From Parvularculaceae bacterium (GTDB lineage: Bacteria > Pseudomonadota > Alphaproteobacteria > Caulobacterales > Parvularculaceae): a stretch of DNA of 64,000 nucleotides. Shown here piece after piece: positions 53,966 through 63,235 of the stretch. Made by a program: the position numbers and the translations under genes. The DNA lies in assembly GCA_021776475.1 (NCBI GenBank), contig JAJFFV010000006.1:62001-126000 (forward strand), written 5' to 3'. The stretch's first letter is position 1; every line of letters begins with the position of its first letter. The notes under the pieces were generated by a model. The model did no database searches. It worked only from the letters and a program-made list of their open reading frames with translations, and had not been told where the DNA came from.

Positions 53966-56310
53966 GCAATTTCAATCTGGAACGCCACCACGCCCTGTTC
54001 ACCAGGCGTCATGGTGCCGGTATTGCATTGCCAGTGCAGCGGGCCTTCATATCCCTCAGCGCCACCGCCGGCAGGTATCACGACCGCACAGGTCATGCCA
54101 GCGGGTGGTTGGATAATAATGGCGGTGCCTGCCTTGAGGAATGAAAACGCCGGCGTGTCATCATAGATGTTCACATTCTCGAGTGACTCAGCGCCCATGG
54201 ATTGAAAGCTCAGTCTGTATTGCAAAATGTCGCCCGGTTTGCCGGAATTCGTCCCGGCAAAGCCTGATCCGGTTGTGACGTTGCAGGTGCTGACGGTGAT
54301 GTTGCAAACCTGCTTTATCAATGCGGCAGCACCGGCCGGTGAGACGGTGACCTGATCGCTGTTGAGCAGGGTGTTTTGCAAAGAGAGCCCGGTGAAATCG
54401 GTAACGGACTGAACATCATAGGTCAGAAAACTTCCCTCAGCTGTACCGGCAGCCACAATGACCCGCACCAGCAGACAGACAATGTCGTCCGCGACAACAA
54501 CGGCCGGACCAGAGACCTGGGTCTCGCCGCTGTCAATGGTGCCGGAGCAATCTGTATCAAGATAAAAACTGGAGCCAAAAACGCCTGCAGGATTCTCGGC
54601 GAAGCTTTCGAGGGAAAAAATAACAGAGCCAGCTCCCGTCGCGGTATAGCTGTGCGGCACCAGCACAGAAGAACCATCTTCAACGGCAACTGTTCGGCTC
54701 TCGGTCAGGCGGGGTTGTGCAAGCTGGCCAAAATTGATGTTTGTGTAGCGGGTATCTGCGACAGGGGTGAATTCAACCTCACCGTCATTTATCGCAGGAT
54801 TGACAAGACCCGGCAGGGGCCCCGGTGTTTCCGTCACCTGGTAATTGCTTCCGTCCGCGGCGGTCCTGATAATCACAGCCTGTCCGGCGAGGGCCTGATC
54901 AAGAGGCAGCGTGAAGAGCCCGGTGCCGTCAGTTTGAACCACAGCTTGCACGCTGCTGTCTGCGGCCAATAGGAGAGAGACATCAACGCCTGAGAGGATG
55001 CTCTCGGTTCCCTCGAGGACGCCGTTGTAGGCGCTGCCGCCACCGGCGCCGTTGTCGACAAACAGGGTACCGCTGATTGTGTATTCAGGATCCGGTCCAA
55101 GCGACAGCGTTGCTGTGTCGTCCTCTAGAGGTGCGGTCGCTTTGTTCGCCGGCGTTGAGTCAGGATCGTTAGCGTGTTGTTCAATGATTTCAGCGGTGGT
55201 TGCATAGGGATTTGTATCATAGGCGATCGCCTGCAGCGTCACGGAAACGGAACTGCTGGCAGCAAGCGGCGCAATAGCCGACCATTCGTCAGCGCCTGCA
55301 TCGTAGCCGCCACCGGAAAGAACGCCCTGCAGCGTCAATCCGTCCGGCAGAAGATCGGCGACTTTAAAAAAGTCGACTGTATCCGGGCCGTCATTGGTGA
55401 GTGTAGCGGTAATCGTGAACGGCTCGCCAACAACTGGCTCGGTAACGGAAGACGTCAATGCCAGCGACAAGTCAGAATCGTTGATCCAGCGCGAATCGAA
55501 AACCTCCAGAAATACGGCTGAATCATAAACATTGTCGATCGCATCTGCGACGACCATCTTGAAATCATACGTCTCTCCCGGCGTTACCCCGAGGATGATA
55601 ACTTCAAAGACATCCGTGTAGCCATCAAAAATAAAATTCGGGCCGGTCGCGTTGTCATTATAAAAAGCTGAATTGTTGGTGGGCTCACCAGGGCAGGGGT
55701 TGCCGTCATCGTTGAAACCGTTGTTCACGGTGTTGATTGAAATGGTGGAGCCGCTGCCCGGCACGACAGCGATGTTCTGCGTACCGGTTAAGTCGCCGCC
55801 GCTGATAAACAATCCGAACGCGTCGTTGAAGGTACTGCAGACATATTCCGGGTACTCTTCTGACGCGAAGGCGAAGCGCGCGAATATAGTGTTTTTGGCC
55901 GGCGTGATCTGCAGCGTCACGGAGCTGGTATCCCGGCGGGCCGCTGAGCTGATCCCGATCAGGTCAGCGTCCGGCGTATCGCCGTTATTTTGAACGTCAG
56001 AGCGGACCGTCGCAACGGTGTTGAAATTGTTGCCCCGGCCAGAGGAAATAAAAATGCCGCGATCAATGCCGACTGCGGCGGTACCACCCGAGAATGTGCC
56101 GTTCTGGCGGCCTTGCCCGAGCAGCACCGTCAGGTTTGAAATTACGATACTTTCGCCTTCAACTTCGGCTTCCATCGCGGCAGTTGTCGCGCTCTCGTCA
56201 GCACTGATTTGAGCCTCTGCAGTGGGGATGAAAGCGGCCAGCAGGCAGCATGCAAGGCCAAGACGATGAACCGCCGGAGATCTGAAGATGCTCAAATTTG
56301 GACCGACCAC
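53959..56310 (-). CDS. Choice-of-anchor L / DUF11-domain secreted surface protein
   Basis: 783 residues. A signal peptide (1-33, ending TAEAQ), then a choice-of-anchor L domain (about 45-290) with FARFAFASEEYPEYVCSTFN and DAFGLFISG, a DUF11-like bacterial Ig fold (about 300-410), an SdrD-B-like segment (425-545, SGTLFVDNG...GVDVSLL), and a final Cys-containing DUF11-type domain (685-783). No C-terminal sorting motif is evident. Such proteins are extracellular or outer-surface adhesion or matrix proteins; function inferred. GTG start with GAGG upstream. It lies antisense between ybgC and tolQ. Confidence 0.87.
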   Translation of the reverse strand: MVGPNLSIFRSPAVHRLGLACCLLAAFIPTAEAQISADESATTAAMEAEVEGESIVISNLTVLLGQGRQNGTFSGGTAAVGIDRGIFISSGRGNNFNTVATVRSDVQNNGDTPDADLIGISSAARRDTSSVTLQITPAKNTIFARFAFASEEYPEYVCSTFNDAFGLFISGGDLTGTQNIAVVPGSGSTISINTVNNGFNDDGNPCPGEPTNNSAFYNDNATGPNFIFDGYTDVFEVIILGVTPGETYDFKMVVADAIDNVYDSAVFLEVFDSRWINDSDLSLALTSSVTEPVVGEPFTITATLTNDGPDTVDFFKVADLLPDGLTLQGVLSGGGYDAGADEWSAIAPLAASSSVSVTLQAIAYDTNPYATTAEIIEQHANDPDSTPANKATAPLEDDTATLSLGPDPEYTISGTLFVDNGAGGGSAYNGVLEGTESILSGVDVSLLLAADSSVQAVVQTDGTGLFTLPLDQALAGQAVIIRTAADGSNYQVTETPGPLPGLVNPAINDGEVEFTPVADTRYTNINFGQLAQPRLTESRTVAVEDGSSVLVPHSYTATGAGSVIFSLESFAENPAGVFGSSFYLDTDCSGTIDSGETQVSGPAVVVADDIVCLLVRVIVAAGTAEGSFLTYDVQSVTDFTGLSLQNTLLNSDQVTVSPAGAAALIKQVCNITVSTCNVTTGSGFAGTNSGKPGDILQYRLSFQSMGAESLENVNIYDDTPAFSFLKAGTAIIIQPPAGMTCAVVIPAGGGAEGYEGPLHWQCNTGTMTPGEQGVVAFQIEIAQ

Positions 56311-56631
56311 CGCCTCGTCCCCTGCCTGTTACGCCGTTTACTGGCTGACAATGATATCGGGGACGCTAAAAAAAACCGTTAAAATATGAGGTAAATTTAA
56401 CCGTCAAATGACTATTAAATCCCTGTTATCCGGGGCTTTATGCCTGTTTCCCGCCACAAATGACGTTACTGATAGAATTCAGGTGGACACGGGTGGTTCC
56501 CGCTAAGCCGTTGAAGCCGCGCCAGGGCGCGCGAAAAAAGACGATTCGGATGCTGTCCGGTGATGGTAAATCCTGAACCGGGCGTTTAAGGTAGCCAACA
56601 ATTCTGGCAGTTAAGTGAGGGGTTTCACTTC
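56311..56631. other. 321-base divergent promoter region before tolQ
   Basis: Separates the minus-strand surface protein gene from tolQ. An AT-rich stretch (about 56365-56430) is the best place for promoters. A GC-rich run with GCGCCAGGGCGCGC follows at about 56520. No gene seen. tolQ must have its own promoter here because ybgC transcription cannot reach it directly. Confidence 0.5.
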
Positions 56632-57351
56632 ATGCAAATCGAAAATGTAAGCACTACCGCGGATGGTCAACTGGGGCTGGATTTCAGCGTCTGGGGTATG
56701 TTCATGCAGGCCGACCCGATCGTCAAAGGCGTGCTGGTCATCTTGGCAATCGCCTCAGTCTGGTCGTGGGCCGTGATGATCGACAAATCCTTCACGCTCT
56801 CCCGGCTCAAAAAACGGGCCTCCAAGTTTGAGGATCTGTTCTGGTCCGGCAAGCCACTGGATGAGCTTTATGCCAAGATCAAGGACCGTGCCGATCACCC
56901 GATGGCGAAAGTCTTTGCGGTGGCGATGGCTGAATGGGATCGCACCAAGGGCACATCAGCGAACGGACTGGTCGTCGGTGCTAAGGACCGGATCGACAAG
57001 GTTATGCACGTGACGATCAACCGGGAACTTGAACGGACCGAGAGCCAGATGAGTGTCCTCGCAACAATCGCCTCTTCCGCCGTGTTTATCGGCCTGTTCG
57101 GTACGGTTTGGGGGATCATGAACGCCTTCCAGGCGATCGCCATTCAGGGCGACACCAGCCTGATTGCCGTGGCGCCAGGTATCGCCGAAGCGCTGTTTGC
57201 CACAGCGCTTGGATTGGTGGCGGCTATCCCGGCAGTGATCGGCTATAACCGCTACTCCTCCTTGATCAATTCCTACGCCACGCGCCTGACCGGCTTTGCC
57301 GACGAGTTTTCAGCGATCCTGTCCCGCCAGCTTGACGAGAGGGCCAGGTAA
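56632..57351 (+). CDS. tolQ: Tol-Pal protein TolQ
   Basis: 239 residues of the ExbB/TolQ family with three membrane segments (about 30-50, 140-165 and 180-205). SVLATIASSAVFIGLFGTVWGIMNAF and ALFATALGLVAAIPAVIGYN are the conserved pore segments. It forms the proton-driven motor with TolR. Stop and tolR start overlap in TAATG. Confidence 0.95.
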   Translation: MQIENVSTTADGQLGLDFSVWGMFMQADPIVKGVLVILAIASVWSWAVMIDKSFTLSRLKKRASKFEDLFWSGKPLDELYAKIKDRADHPMAKVFAVAMAEWDRTKGTSANGLVVGAKDRIDKVMHVTINRELERTESQMSVLATIASSAVFIGLFGTVWGIMNAFQAIAIQGDTSLIAVAPGIAEALFATALGLVAAIPAVIGYNRYSSLINSYATRLTGFADEFSAILSRQLDERAR

Positions 57352-57770
57352 TGGCGATCCAGCTCAACGGCAGCAACCGGAACACCCGGCAAGGGATGCG
57401 GCCAATGGCCGAGATCAACGTGACGCCGATGGTGGATGTTATGCTCGTGCTGCTGATCATTTTCATGGTCGCTGCGCCATTGCTAACGGCGGGTGTTGAA
57501 GTTGATCTGCCGGATACTGACGCTAGGGAAATCAGTGAAGTGGTCGAGCCGTTGTCAGTGACGATTACAGACGATGGTATAATTTTCGTCCAGGAAACTG
57601 AGATTGCTTATGAAAATCTGGTGCCGCACCTTCAAGCTGTGGCGAAAGCCGGCTATGATCAACGCATTTATATCCGCGGTGACAAGGGCGCACTTTATGA
57701 CGATGTCGCCAAGGTCTTTGGACGGATTAATGCAGCAGGCTTTAACCAGCTCGCGTTGGTAACGGATTAG
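57351..57770 (+). CDS. tolR: Tol-Pal protein TolR
   Basis: 139 residues. MAEINVTPMVDVMLVLLIIFMVAAP holds the single membrane segment and the proton-path Asp; a periplasmic domain follows. ExbD/TolR family, partner of TolQ. Confidence 0.95.
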   Translation: MAIQLNGSNRNTRQGMRPMAEINVTPMVDVMLVLLIIFMVAAPLLTAGVEVDLPDTDAREISEVVEPLSVTITDDGIIFVQETEIAYENLVPHLQAVAKAGYDQRIYIRGDKGALYDDVAKVFGRINAAGFNQLALVTD

Positions 57771-57787
57771 GGAGTACTCCCTCAGTC

Positions 57788-58603
57788 ATGCGTTTTGCGA
57801 TTGTCTTTTCGGTCTTGCTGCATGTGGGTGCCTTTATGGTCGCTTACATTGCGCTGCCTGATTTTCGCAGCAATCCGCTGGTTGACATCATCGTGCCAAT
57901 CGAAGTTTTGCGGGAAGCAGAAATCGACGACGAAACATCCGTTCCCGAATCAATTACTGAGCCGGAACCAGAAGAACAGCCCGTGTCAGAACCAGAACCG
58001 GCAGCCATCGAACCGGAACCGGAACTTGAGCTTGAACCTGAGCCTGAAGAAGTCGTGCCACCATTGCCGGAACCACTCATTGAGGAACAAGAACCGGTCA
58101 TCGAAGAACAGCCAACACCAGAGCCGAAGCCTAAACGTGATGAGCTTGACCTTGACGCCCTTGGCAGCCTTCTGACGGATCTGGATCCTGACAAAAATGT
58201 TGCGGCACCGCGCCAAGCGCCGTCTGAAACGCCTATTGCGGAACGCAATCAAGATCGCGTTGGTCTTGGTGAAAGGTTGACGGCATCAGAGTATTCCAAA
58301 GTTCAGGCGCATTTGAGGGCCTGCTGGAACCCGCAGAGCTTTATTGGCGCACCCAATGCGGAAAAGTTACGGGTGGAAATCGAATTTAATCTCAATCGCG
58401 ACGGTTCTTTACTGGGTCAGCCGCGCGTGTCTAATCAATCGCAGATAAGGTCCTCGGGAAATCGGTTTTGGCTTGTCGCAGAAAGAGAAGCTCTCAACGC
58501 CATTTTAAAATGCGAACCCTATGATTTTCTGGAACAGGACAGGTATGACGTCTGGCGAGAGTTCAAGTTCAATTTTGACCCGGGCGTGATGGCAGGATTT
58601 TAA
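57788..58603 (+). CDS. tolA: Tol-Pal protein TolA (short, Pro/Glu-rich linker)
   Basis: 271 residues. N-terminal membrane segment (2-24), then a linker of about 70 residues (50-120) made mostly of Pro and Glu, and a C-terminal TonB/TolA-like domain (about 165-271) with VQAHLRACWNPQSFIGAP and VEIEFNLNRDGSLLGQPRV. The long Ala/Lys helical domain II of enteric TolA is missing; a Pro-Glu spacer replaces it. Identity also rests on the place between tolR and tolB. Confidence 0.88.
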   Translation: MRFAIVFSVLLHVGAFMVAYIALPDFRSNPLVDIIVPIEVLREAEIDDETSVPESITEPEPEEQPVSEPEPAAIEPEPELELEPEPEEVVPPLPEPLIEEQEPVIEEQPTPEPKPKRDELDLDALGSLLTDLDPDKNVAAPRQAPSETPIAERNQDRVGLGERLTASEYSKVQAHLRACWNPQSFIGAPNAEKLRVEIEFNLNRDGSLLGQPRVSNQSQIRSSGNRFWLVAEREALNAILKCEPYDFLEQDRYDVWREFKFNFDPGVMAGF

Positions 58604-58699
58604 GTCGTCAGGGGTAGCAAAAAAGACCAAGGATTGTCATGGTTCCGCCATGAAGTCGCGGTACCGGACGTAACAAGAGATGACGAGGAAAATGGTGCG

Positions 58700-60028
58700 A
58701 TGGGTAAGAAGATAATTTCAGCAAAAATTCTGGCCATTTTGTTGTTTGCAATGTCTGGCGTTGTCAGTAACTCTAGCGCCCGGGTTGAGATTGATATCAC
58801 CCAGGGCATTGCGGAGCCGTTGCCGATCGCGGTACCGACGTATCTCTCCAGCAGTCCTGAGGCCGAAGCGCTGCGTCAAAACCTGACCCGCGTGGTGATG
58901 AGTGATCTTGAGCGTTCAGGCCTATTTGCGCCGATTGATCAGCGCGCTTATGTCCAGAATCTTGAAACGATTAATGAGCGCCCGCGCTTTGCTGATTGGC
59001 GGTTGATCAATGCACAAGTGCTGATCGCTGGCGAAATTATCCCCCTTAATGATGGCCGGATCCAGGTCAACACTCGGCTTTGGGACGTTTATGGCAGCCA
59101 GCAACTCTCCTCAATAGCGTTCAAGACACCAGCAGATAACTGGCGCCGGGCGGCCCACAAGATTTCTGATTTTGTTTATCAGTCGCTGACCGGCGAAGAC
59201 GGATATTTCGATACGCGGGTCGTCTACATTGCTGAATCCGGTCCAAAAGCCAATCGCACCAAGCGTTTGATGATCATGGACCAGGATGGCGCCAATCCGG
59301 TGCCGTTGACGGACGGCCTCGACTATGACGTCCTGACGCCGCGTTTCTCGCCGACCCAACAGCAGATCACCTATCTTGCGCTGTTCGATGATCGACCGGC
59401 CCAAGTCTACCTGTTCAATATTGCCACCGGCGAGCAAGAGGAAATCGGCAATTTTCGCGGCATGACCTTCGCCCCCCGGTTCACACCTGATGGTCAGCGC
59501 GTGCTGATGAGTGTCGAGCGTGGCGGCAATTCTGACATTGCTATTATGGATTTGCGCACCCGCCAGCAGCGGCTTTTGACGACCAACCCGGCGATCGACA
59601 CGTCGCCGTCAATGTCGCCCAATGGTCGTTTTGTGACCTTCTCGTCGGATCGCGGTGGATCTGAGCAGATTTACACGATGAACGCCGATGGTACCAAACA
59701 AAAACGAATCACTTTTGGGAATGGGCGTTACGGGACACCGGTATGGAGCCCGCGCGGCGATTTGATTGCCTTTACGCGCCAATACAAGGGTAAATTCTAT
59801 ATCGGCGTGATCCGCTCAGACGGAACCGGCGAGCGCTTATTGACGGAAGCCTATCTCGACGAGGGGCCAACCTGGTCACCAAATGGCCGCGTGATCATGT
59901 TTTTCCGCGAAGATCGCCCTGGTGGGCCGGTTTCTTTGTGGTCAGTCGACCTGACCGGTCAGAATTTACGGCGGGTGCCGACGCCGGGCGAGGCGTCTGA
60001 TCCAGCCTGGTCGCCGCTTTTACCCTAA
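58700..60028 (+). CDS. tolB: Tol-Pal protein TolB
   Basis: 442 residues from the ATG at 58700 (GAGGA upstream). Signal peptide (1-28, ending SSAR), N-terminal domain with VEIDITQGIAEPLPIAVP, and a beta-propeller built of PD40-type repeats (for example PSMSPNGRFVTFSSDRGG and SEQIYTMNADGT). The frame starts earlier at 58634 but that extension removes the signal from the N-terminus. Periplasmic partner of Pal. Confidence 0.95.
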   Translation: MGKKIISAKILAILLFAMSGVVSNSSARVEIDITQGIAEPLPIAVPTYLSSSPEAEALRQNLTRVVMSDLERSGLFAPIDQRAYVQNLETINERPRFADWRLINAQVLIAGEIIPLNDGRIQVNTRLWDVYGSQQLSSIAFKTPADNWRRAAHKISDFVYQSLTGEDGYFDTRVVYIAESGPKANRTKRLMIMDQDGANPVPLTDGLDYDVLTPRFSPTQQQITYLALFDDRPAQVYLFNIATGEQEEIGNFRGMTFAPRFTPDGQRVLMSVERGGNSDIAIMDLRTRQQRLLTTNPAIDTSPSMSPNGRFVTFSSDRGGSEQIYTMNADGTKQKRITFGNGRYGTPVWSPRGDLIAFTRQYKGKFYIGVIRSDGTGERLLTEAYLDEGPTWSPNGRVIMFFREDRPGGPVSLWSVDLTGQNLRRVPTPGEASDPAWSPLLP

Positions 60029-60227
60029 AAAAAGGGCCATCCGCACCTATTTGGTGAATTTCCGGTGAAGTTTTCGCAACAAATTTCAGACGGAGATTGA
60101 AAGATAAGCTTACCGGGGGTAGTTTAGTAGGGATTGATCGGCACATGGGGAGCGGATCTAGTAAGTTCAGGGACTTGAAGGGGAAGCCGCCTTTCTGCCT
60201 GAGTTAATGGCAAGTGGAGCTCATAAG

Positions 60228-60746
60228 ATGCAAGCGAAGAAAATTCTATTAAATGTCGGCCTGGCGGTCTGTCTGACAGCCATGGCAGCCTGCGCTTCGA
60301 AACCACCGATTGTAGAAGCGGACAAACCAATAGCGACCCGGCCTATGGCGTCGACGCCGTCCGGTCCTATTCCTGGTTCTCTCGAAGACCTAAAGTCGAA
60401 CGCCGGTCACCGGGTTTATTTCGATTTAGATCAGTACACACTGACAACACAGGCCCAATCCGTTTTGCGACGGCAGGCAGCCTGGTTGAAAGAATATCCT
60501 GAAACACGCATTCGTCTGGCAGGTAACTGTGATGAGCGTGGTACACGCGAATACAACCTCGCGCTCGGCGCCCGTCGCGCAAATGCAGCAAAGGCATTTC
60601 TAGCTGCACAAGGTGTAGACCCTGCACGGATCACGACGATCTCTTACGGTAAAGAGCGCCCCATTGACCCGCGCTCCAATGACACCGCGTGGTCGAAAAA
60701 CCGGAATGCGACAACCCTGCTGGTGACAACCAGCGCGGGTTCCTAA
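60228..60746 (+). CDS. pal: Peptidoglycan-associated lipoprotein Pal
   Basis: 172 residues from the ATG at 60228 (GGAG 8 bases before). Signal ends in lipobox MAAC (Cys22). The OmpA-like domain includes VYFDLDQYTLTTQAQ and LAGNCDERGTREYNLALGARRA, which binds peptidoglycan. It anchors the outer membrane to the wall and interacts with TolB and TolA. Confidence 0.96.
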   Translation: MQAKKILLNVGLAVCLTAMAACASKPPIVEADKPIATRPMASTPSGPIPGSLEDLKSNAGHRVYFDLDQYTLTTQAQSVLRRQAAWLKEYPETRIRLAGNCDERGTREYNLALGARRANAAKAFLAAQGVDPARITTISYGKERPIDPRSNDTAWSKNRNATTLLVTTSAGS

Positions 60747-60782
60747 ACACCGGGTTGACCCGCTTGGGATAGCTAATTCAAG

Positions 60783-60810
60783 TGCGTCAGCCCTGGCTGG
60801 CGCATTTTTT
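60783..60810 (+). terminator. Intrinsic terminator after pal
   Basis: TGCGTCAGCC (60783-60792) pairs with GGCTGGCGCA (60795-60804) with one G-T wobble, followed by six T (60805-60810). It ends pal transcription before cpoB, which has its own 5' region. Confidence 0.8.
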
Positions 60811-60900
60811 CTGTCTGAATTCTGCCTTAGATTTAACCCAAATCCCTGCTGGGGTATGTTAATTTTGGTGGGTGCGTAGGGCGATAAAGGAAGTTTCATC

Positions 60901-61830
60901 ATGGTTTTGTCCAGCAAATTAAAAGCCGTTTTAGCGGTATCTGTTTTTGCTATTTGGGCGGGACCTGCCTTTGCGCAGGGCTCGGTAAAAGACCGGTTGA
61001 GCCGGCTGGAAAGTGCCGTACAGGATTTGCAGGGCGCTGTTTATTCCGTGGAGCAATCAACGGGCACTGCATCCGGCGGCAACTATTCGGATACTGATGG
61101 GTACAGCGGCGATGCAACGGTAAGGATCAGCCAGCTTGAACGTGAATTGCAAACCCTGACCGGGCGAATTGAGCAGGTTGCCTATCAGATCGAGCAGAAC
61201 GCCATCCGCCTTGATACATTGACGGCGGCCATGTCGGTCGGGTCAACCTCTTCTGATACGGGGTTGATTGAAGATCAGGAAAACAGCTTCGATGCCCAGT
61301 ATGGAAGAATCTCCGGGACCTCTGATTCCGATCTGGCACCGGCGACGACGGGTCCGACGGATTTGTCCGGTACAGATGCGCTCGCAGGTAGTGTTGATGA
61401 CCCGTCAGTCACCGTAACGCGGATCGATTGTGCCTCCTCATTGCCAGCTGATGCCAATGGCACATATGATTATGCGTTTGATGCGCTCCTTAATGGCGAT
61501 TATTTGACCGCAGAATGCGCGTTTCAGGCGTTTCTTGAGGGATACCCCGATGATGTGCGGGCGCCTGATGCCCAGTTCAGGCTTGGCGAGATTTATCTGG
61601 CAACCGGTGCCAATATTGACGCCGCAAAAGCCTTTCTCAATCATGTGAAAACCTGGCCGCGGGACGCGCGCGCTGCAGAAAGCTATCTTAAGCTCGGCAC
61701 GGCCTATTCCCGCCTTGGGAAGCGGCAGGAAGCCTGCAAGATTTTTGATGTGATGCAGGCAAAATATCAAAATACGTCAACGGCGGTACGTCAACGCCTT
61801 GCCGTTGAGCGCGGGAACGCCGGTTGCTAA
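60901..61830 (+). CDS. cpoB: Tol-Pal system protein CpoB (YbgF)
   Basis: 309 residues. Signal peptide (1-26, ending AFAQG), a coiled-coil segment (30-115: SVKDRLSRLESAVQDLQGAV and QLERELQTLTGRIEQVAYQI), a low-complexity linker, then TPR repeats (about 185-305: YDYAFDALLNGDYLTAECAF). CpoB coordinates outer-membrane constriction with peptidoglycan synthesis. tilS begins inside its last codons. Confidence 0.93.
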   Translation: MVLSSKLKAVLAVSVFAIWAGPAFAQGSVKDRLSRLESAVQDLQGAVYSVEQSTGTASGGNYSDTDGYSGDATVRISQLERELQTLTGRIEQVAYQIEQNAIRLDTLTAAMSVGSTSSDTGLIEDQENSFDAQYGRISGTSDSDLAPATTGPTDLSGTDALAGSVDDPSVTVTRIDCASSLPADANGTYDYAFDALLNGDYLTAECAFQAFLEGYPDDVRAPDAQFRLGEIYLATGANIDAAKAFLNHVKTWPRDARAAESYLKLGTAYSRLGKRQEACKIFDVMQAKYQNTSTAVRQRLAVERGNAGC

Positions 61831-63164
61831 CACCTGCGCCACTGACAAAAGCTGATACCGAGCTTATTCTACGGCCAGTACTTGAAAAAGCTCCCGATGA
61901 AATTGCCGTCGCAGTCTCGGGCGGGGCAGATTCCTTTGCCTTGCTTTGGCTCTTAAGCCAAATCAAGGGCGCCCCAAAAATTCTTGCCCTGACGGTCGAT
62001 CACGGCTTGCGTACCGAAGCAGTAAACGATGCGGCAACCGTTGCCGGTTGGTGCAAAGATCACAACATCCGGCATCGGACGTTATGCTGGCGTGGCCCGA
62101 AACCAGAAACTGGCATTCAAGCCGCAGCCCGGATCGCACGCTACAGGCTGCTGGCGCAGGCATGCGAAGAGACGGGACACACCTGGCTCCTCACAGCTCA
62201 CAACGCAGATGACCAGGCCGAAACAGTGTTTGCCCGGCTTGCGCGCGGCAGTGGGCCGGCAGGCCTTGCCTCGATGCGCTCATTCAGCCAAATCGCGGCC
62301 CGAGCAGGGAGACCCGTGACACTCGTCCGCCCACTGTTGGACATTGCCCGGGACCGATTACGTGCCACTGCCAGCCTAATAAAGCTGCCGTTTGTCGATG
62401 ATCCGAGCAATGATGATATGACCTTTGAGCGAGTTAAAAGGCGGGCCTTTCTGGCTGCAATTGAAGCGCAGGATCTTTTGGAAAAGGCGGCACTGATGCG
62501 CCTGGCCAAGCAAATGCGCTCGGCGGTGGAATTGGCGGAAGAAGCGCTGCACCAAGACTATCGCGACGCCGGCGGGTACTTTCACGGATCAAGCTCCATT
62601 TGTTTTACCCGGGATACTTATAAAACCCTGTCGCGGGCTCGCCAGTCCCGGTTGTTGTCACGCACGATCGAGGCCGTCAGCGGCAGCCAATATCCGCCAG
62701 AGCGTGAAGGGGTCGAAAAAATTGTAGCCGGCATCTGCGCGGGACAGAAAATTCTGACGTTGGGGGGAGTGGTGGTCAGCCTCTCGCAGCGCGATTTGTT
62801 CGTCATGCGCGAGCCACACGCGCTTCTTGGCCGTGCCGATGGCAAAGTTGAGCGTTATGAGGTGCCGGTGACGGCGGGAGAACGGGTTCTGTGGGACAAT
62901 CGCCTGATCGTGATAGTTCCTGAAAACACCCCGGAAGGGGCGGCTCTTGCGCCAATCGGCTTGGCGCAGTCTGGGCCCAAGGATGCTGCCCTGCTCGCCA
63001 GCAGCCTGCCGGGCCTGTGGTATAAAACTGACCTGGTCGCTGTACCTGGTTACGCAAAAAAAATGTTGTCTCCTGCCGCCGCGCCTTGGAACACGAGGGC
63101 AAGTACCCTAGATATGAGGTTGCTGATAGAAGAACGATTTAATCGCCGGGTCATCCGTTTTTGA
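61824..63164 (+). CDS. tilS: tRNA(Ile)-lysidine synthase
   Basis: 446 residues. PP-loop SGGADS (32-37), HNADDQAET for tRNA modification, and the C-terminal TilS domain. It converts C34 of tRNA-Ile2 to lysidine, an essential step for reading AUA. The start is TTG at 61824, overlapping the cpoB stop by seven bases. It precedes ftsH, as in many proteobacteria. Confidence 0.92.
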   Translation: MLTPAPLTKADTELILRPVLEKAPDEIAVAVSGGADSFALLWLLSQIKGAPKILALTVDHGLRTEAVNDAATVAGWCKDHNIRHRTLCWRGPKPETGIQAAARIARYRLLAQACEETGHTWLLTAHNADDQAETVFARLARGSGPAGLASMRSFSQIAARAGRPVTLVRPLLDIARDRLRATASLIKLPFVDDPSNDDMTFERVKRRAFLAAIEAQDLLEKAALMRLAKQMRSAVELAEEALHQDYRDAGGYFHGSSSICFTRDTYKTLSRARQSRLLSRTIEAVSGSQYPPEREGVEKIVAGICAGQKILTLGGVVVSLSQRDLFVMREPHALLGRADGKVERYEVPVTAGERVLWDNRLIVIVPENTPEGAALAPIGLAQSGPKDAALLASSLPGLWYKTDLVAVPGYAKKMLSPAAAPWNTRASTLDMRLLIEERFNRRVIRF

Positions 63165-63235
63165 GATTTTACAGCAAGGTTACCGTAAGGTTTCCCTGCG
63201 AAGATGGCCGCTGGCACTGAACACAGGACTTTTTC

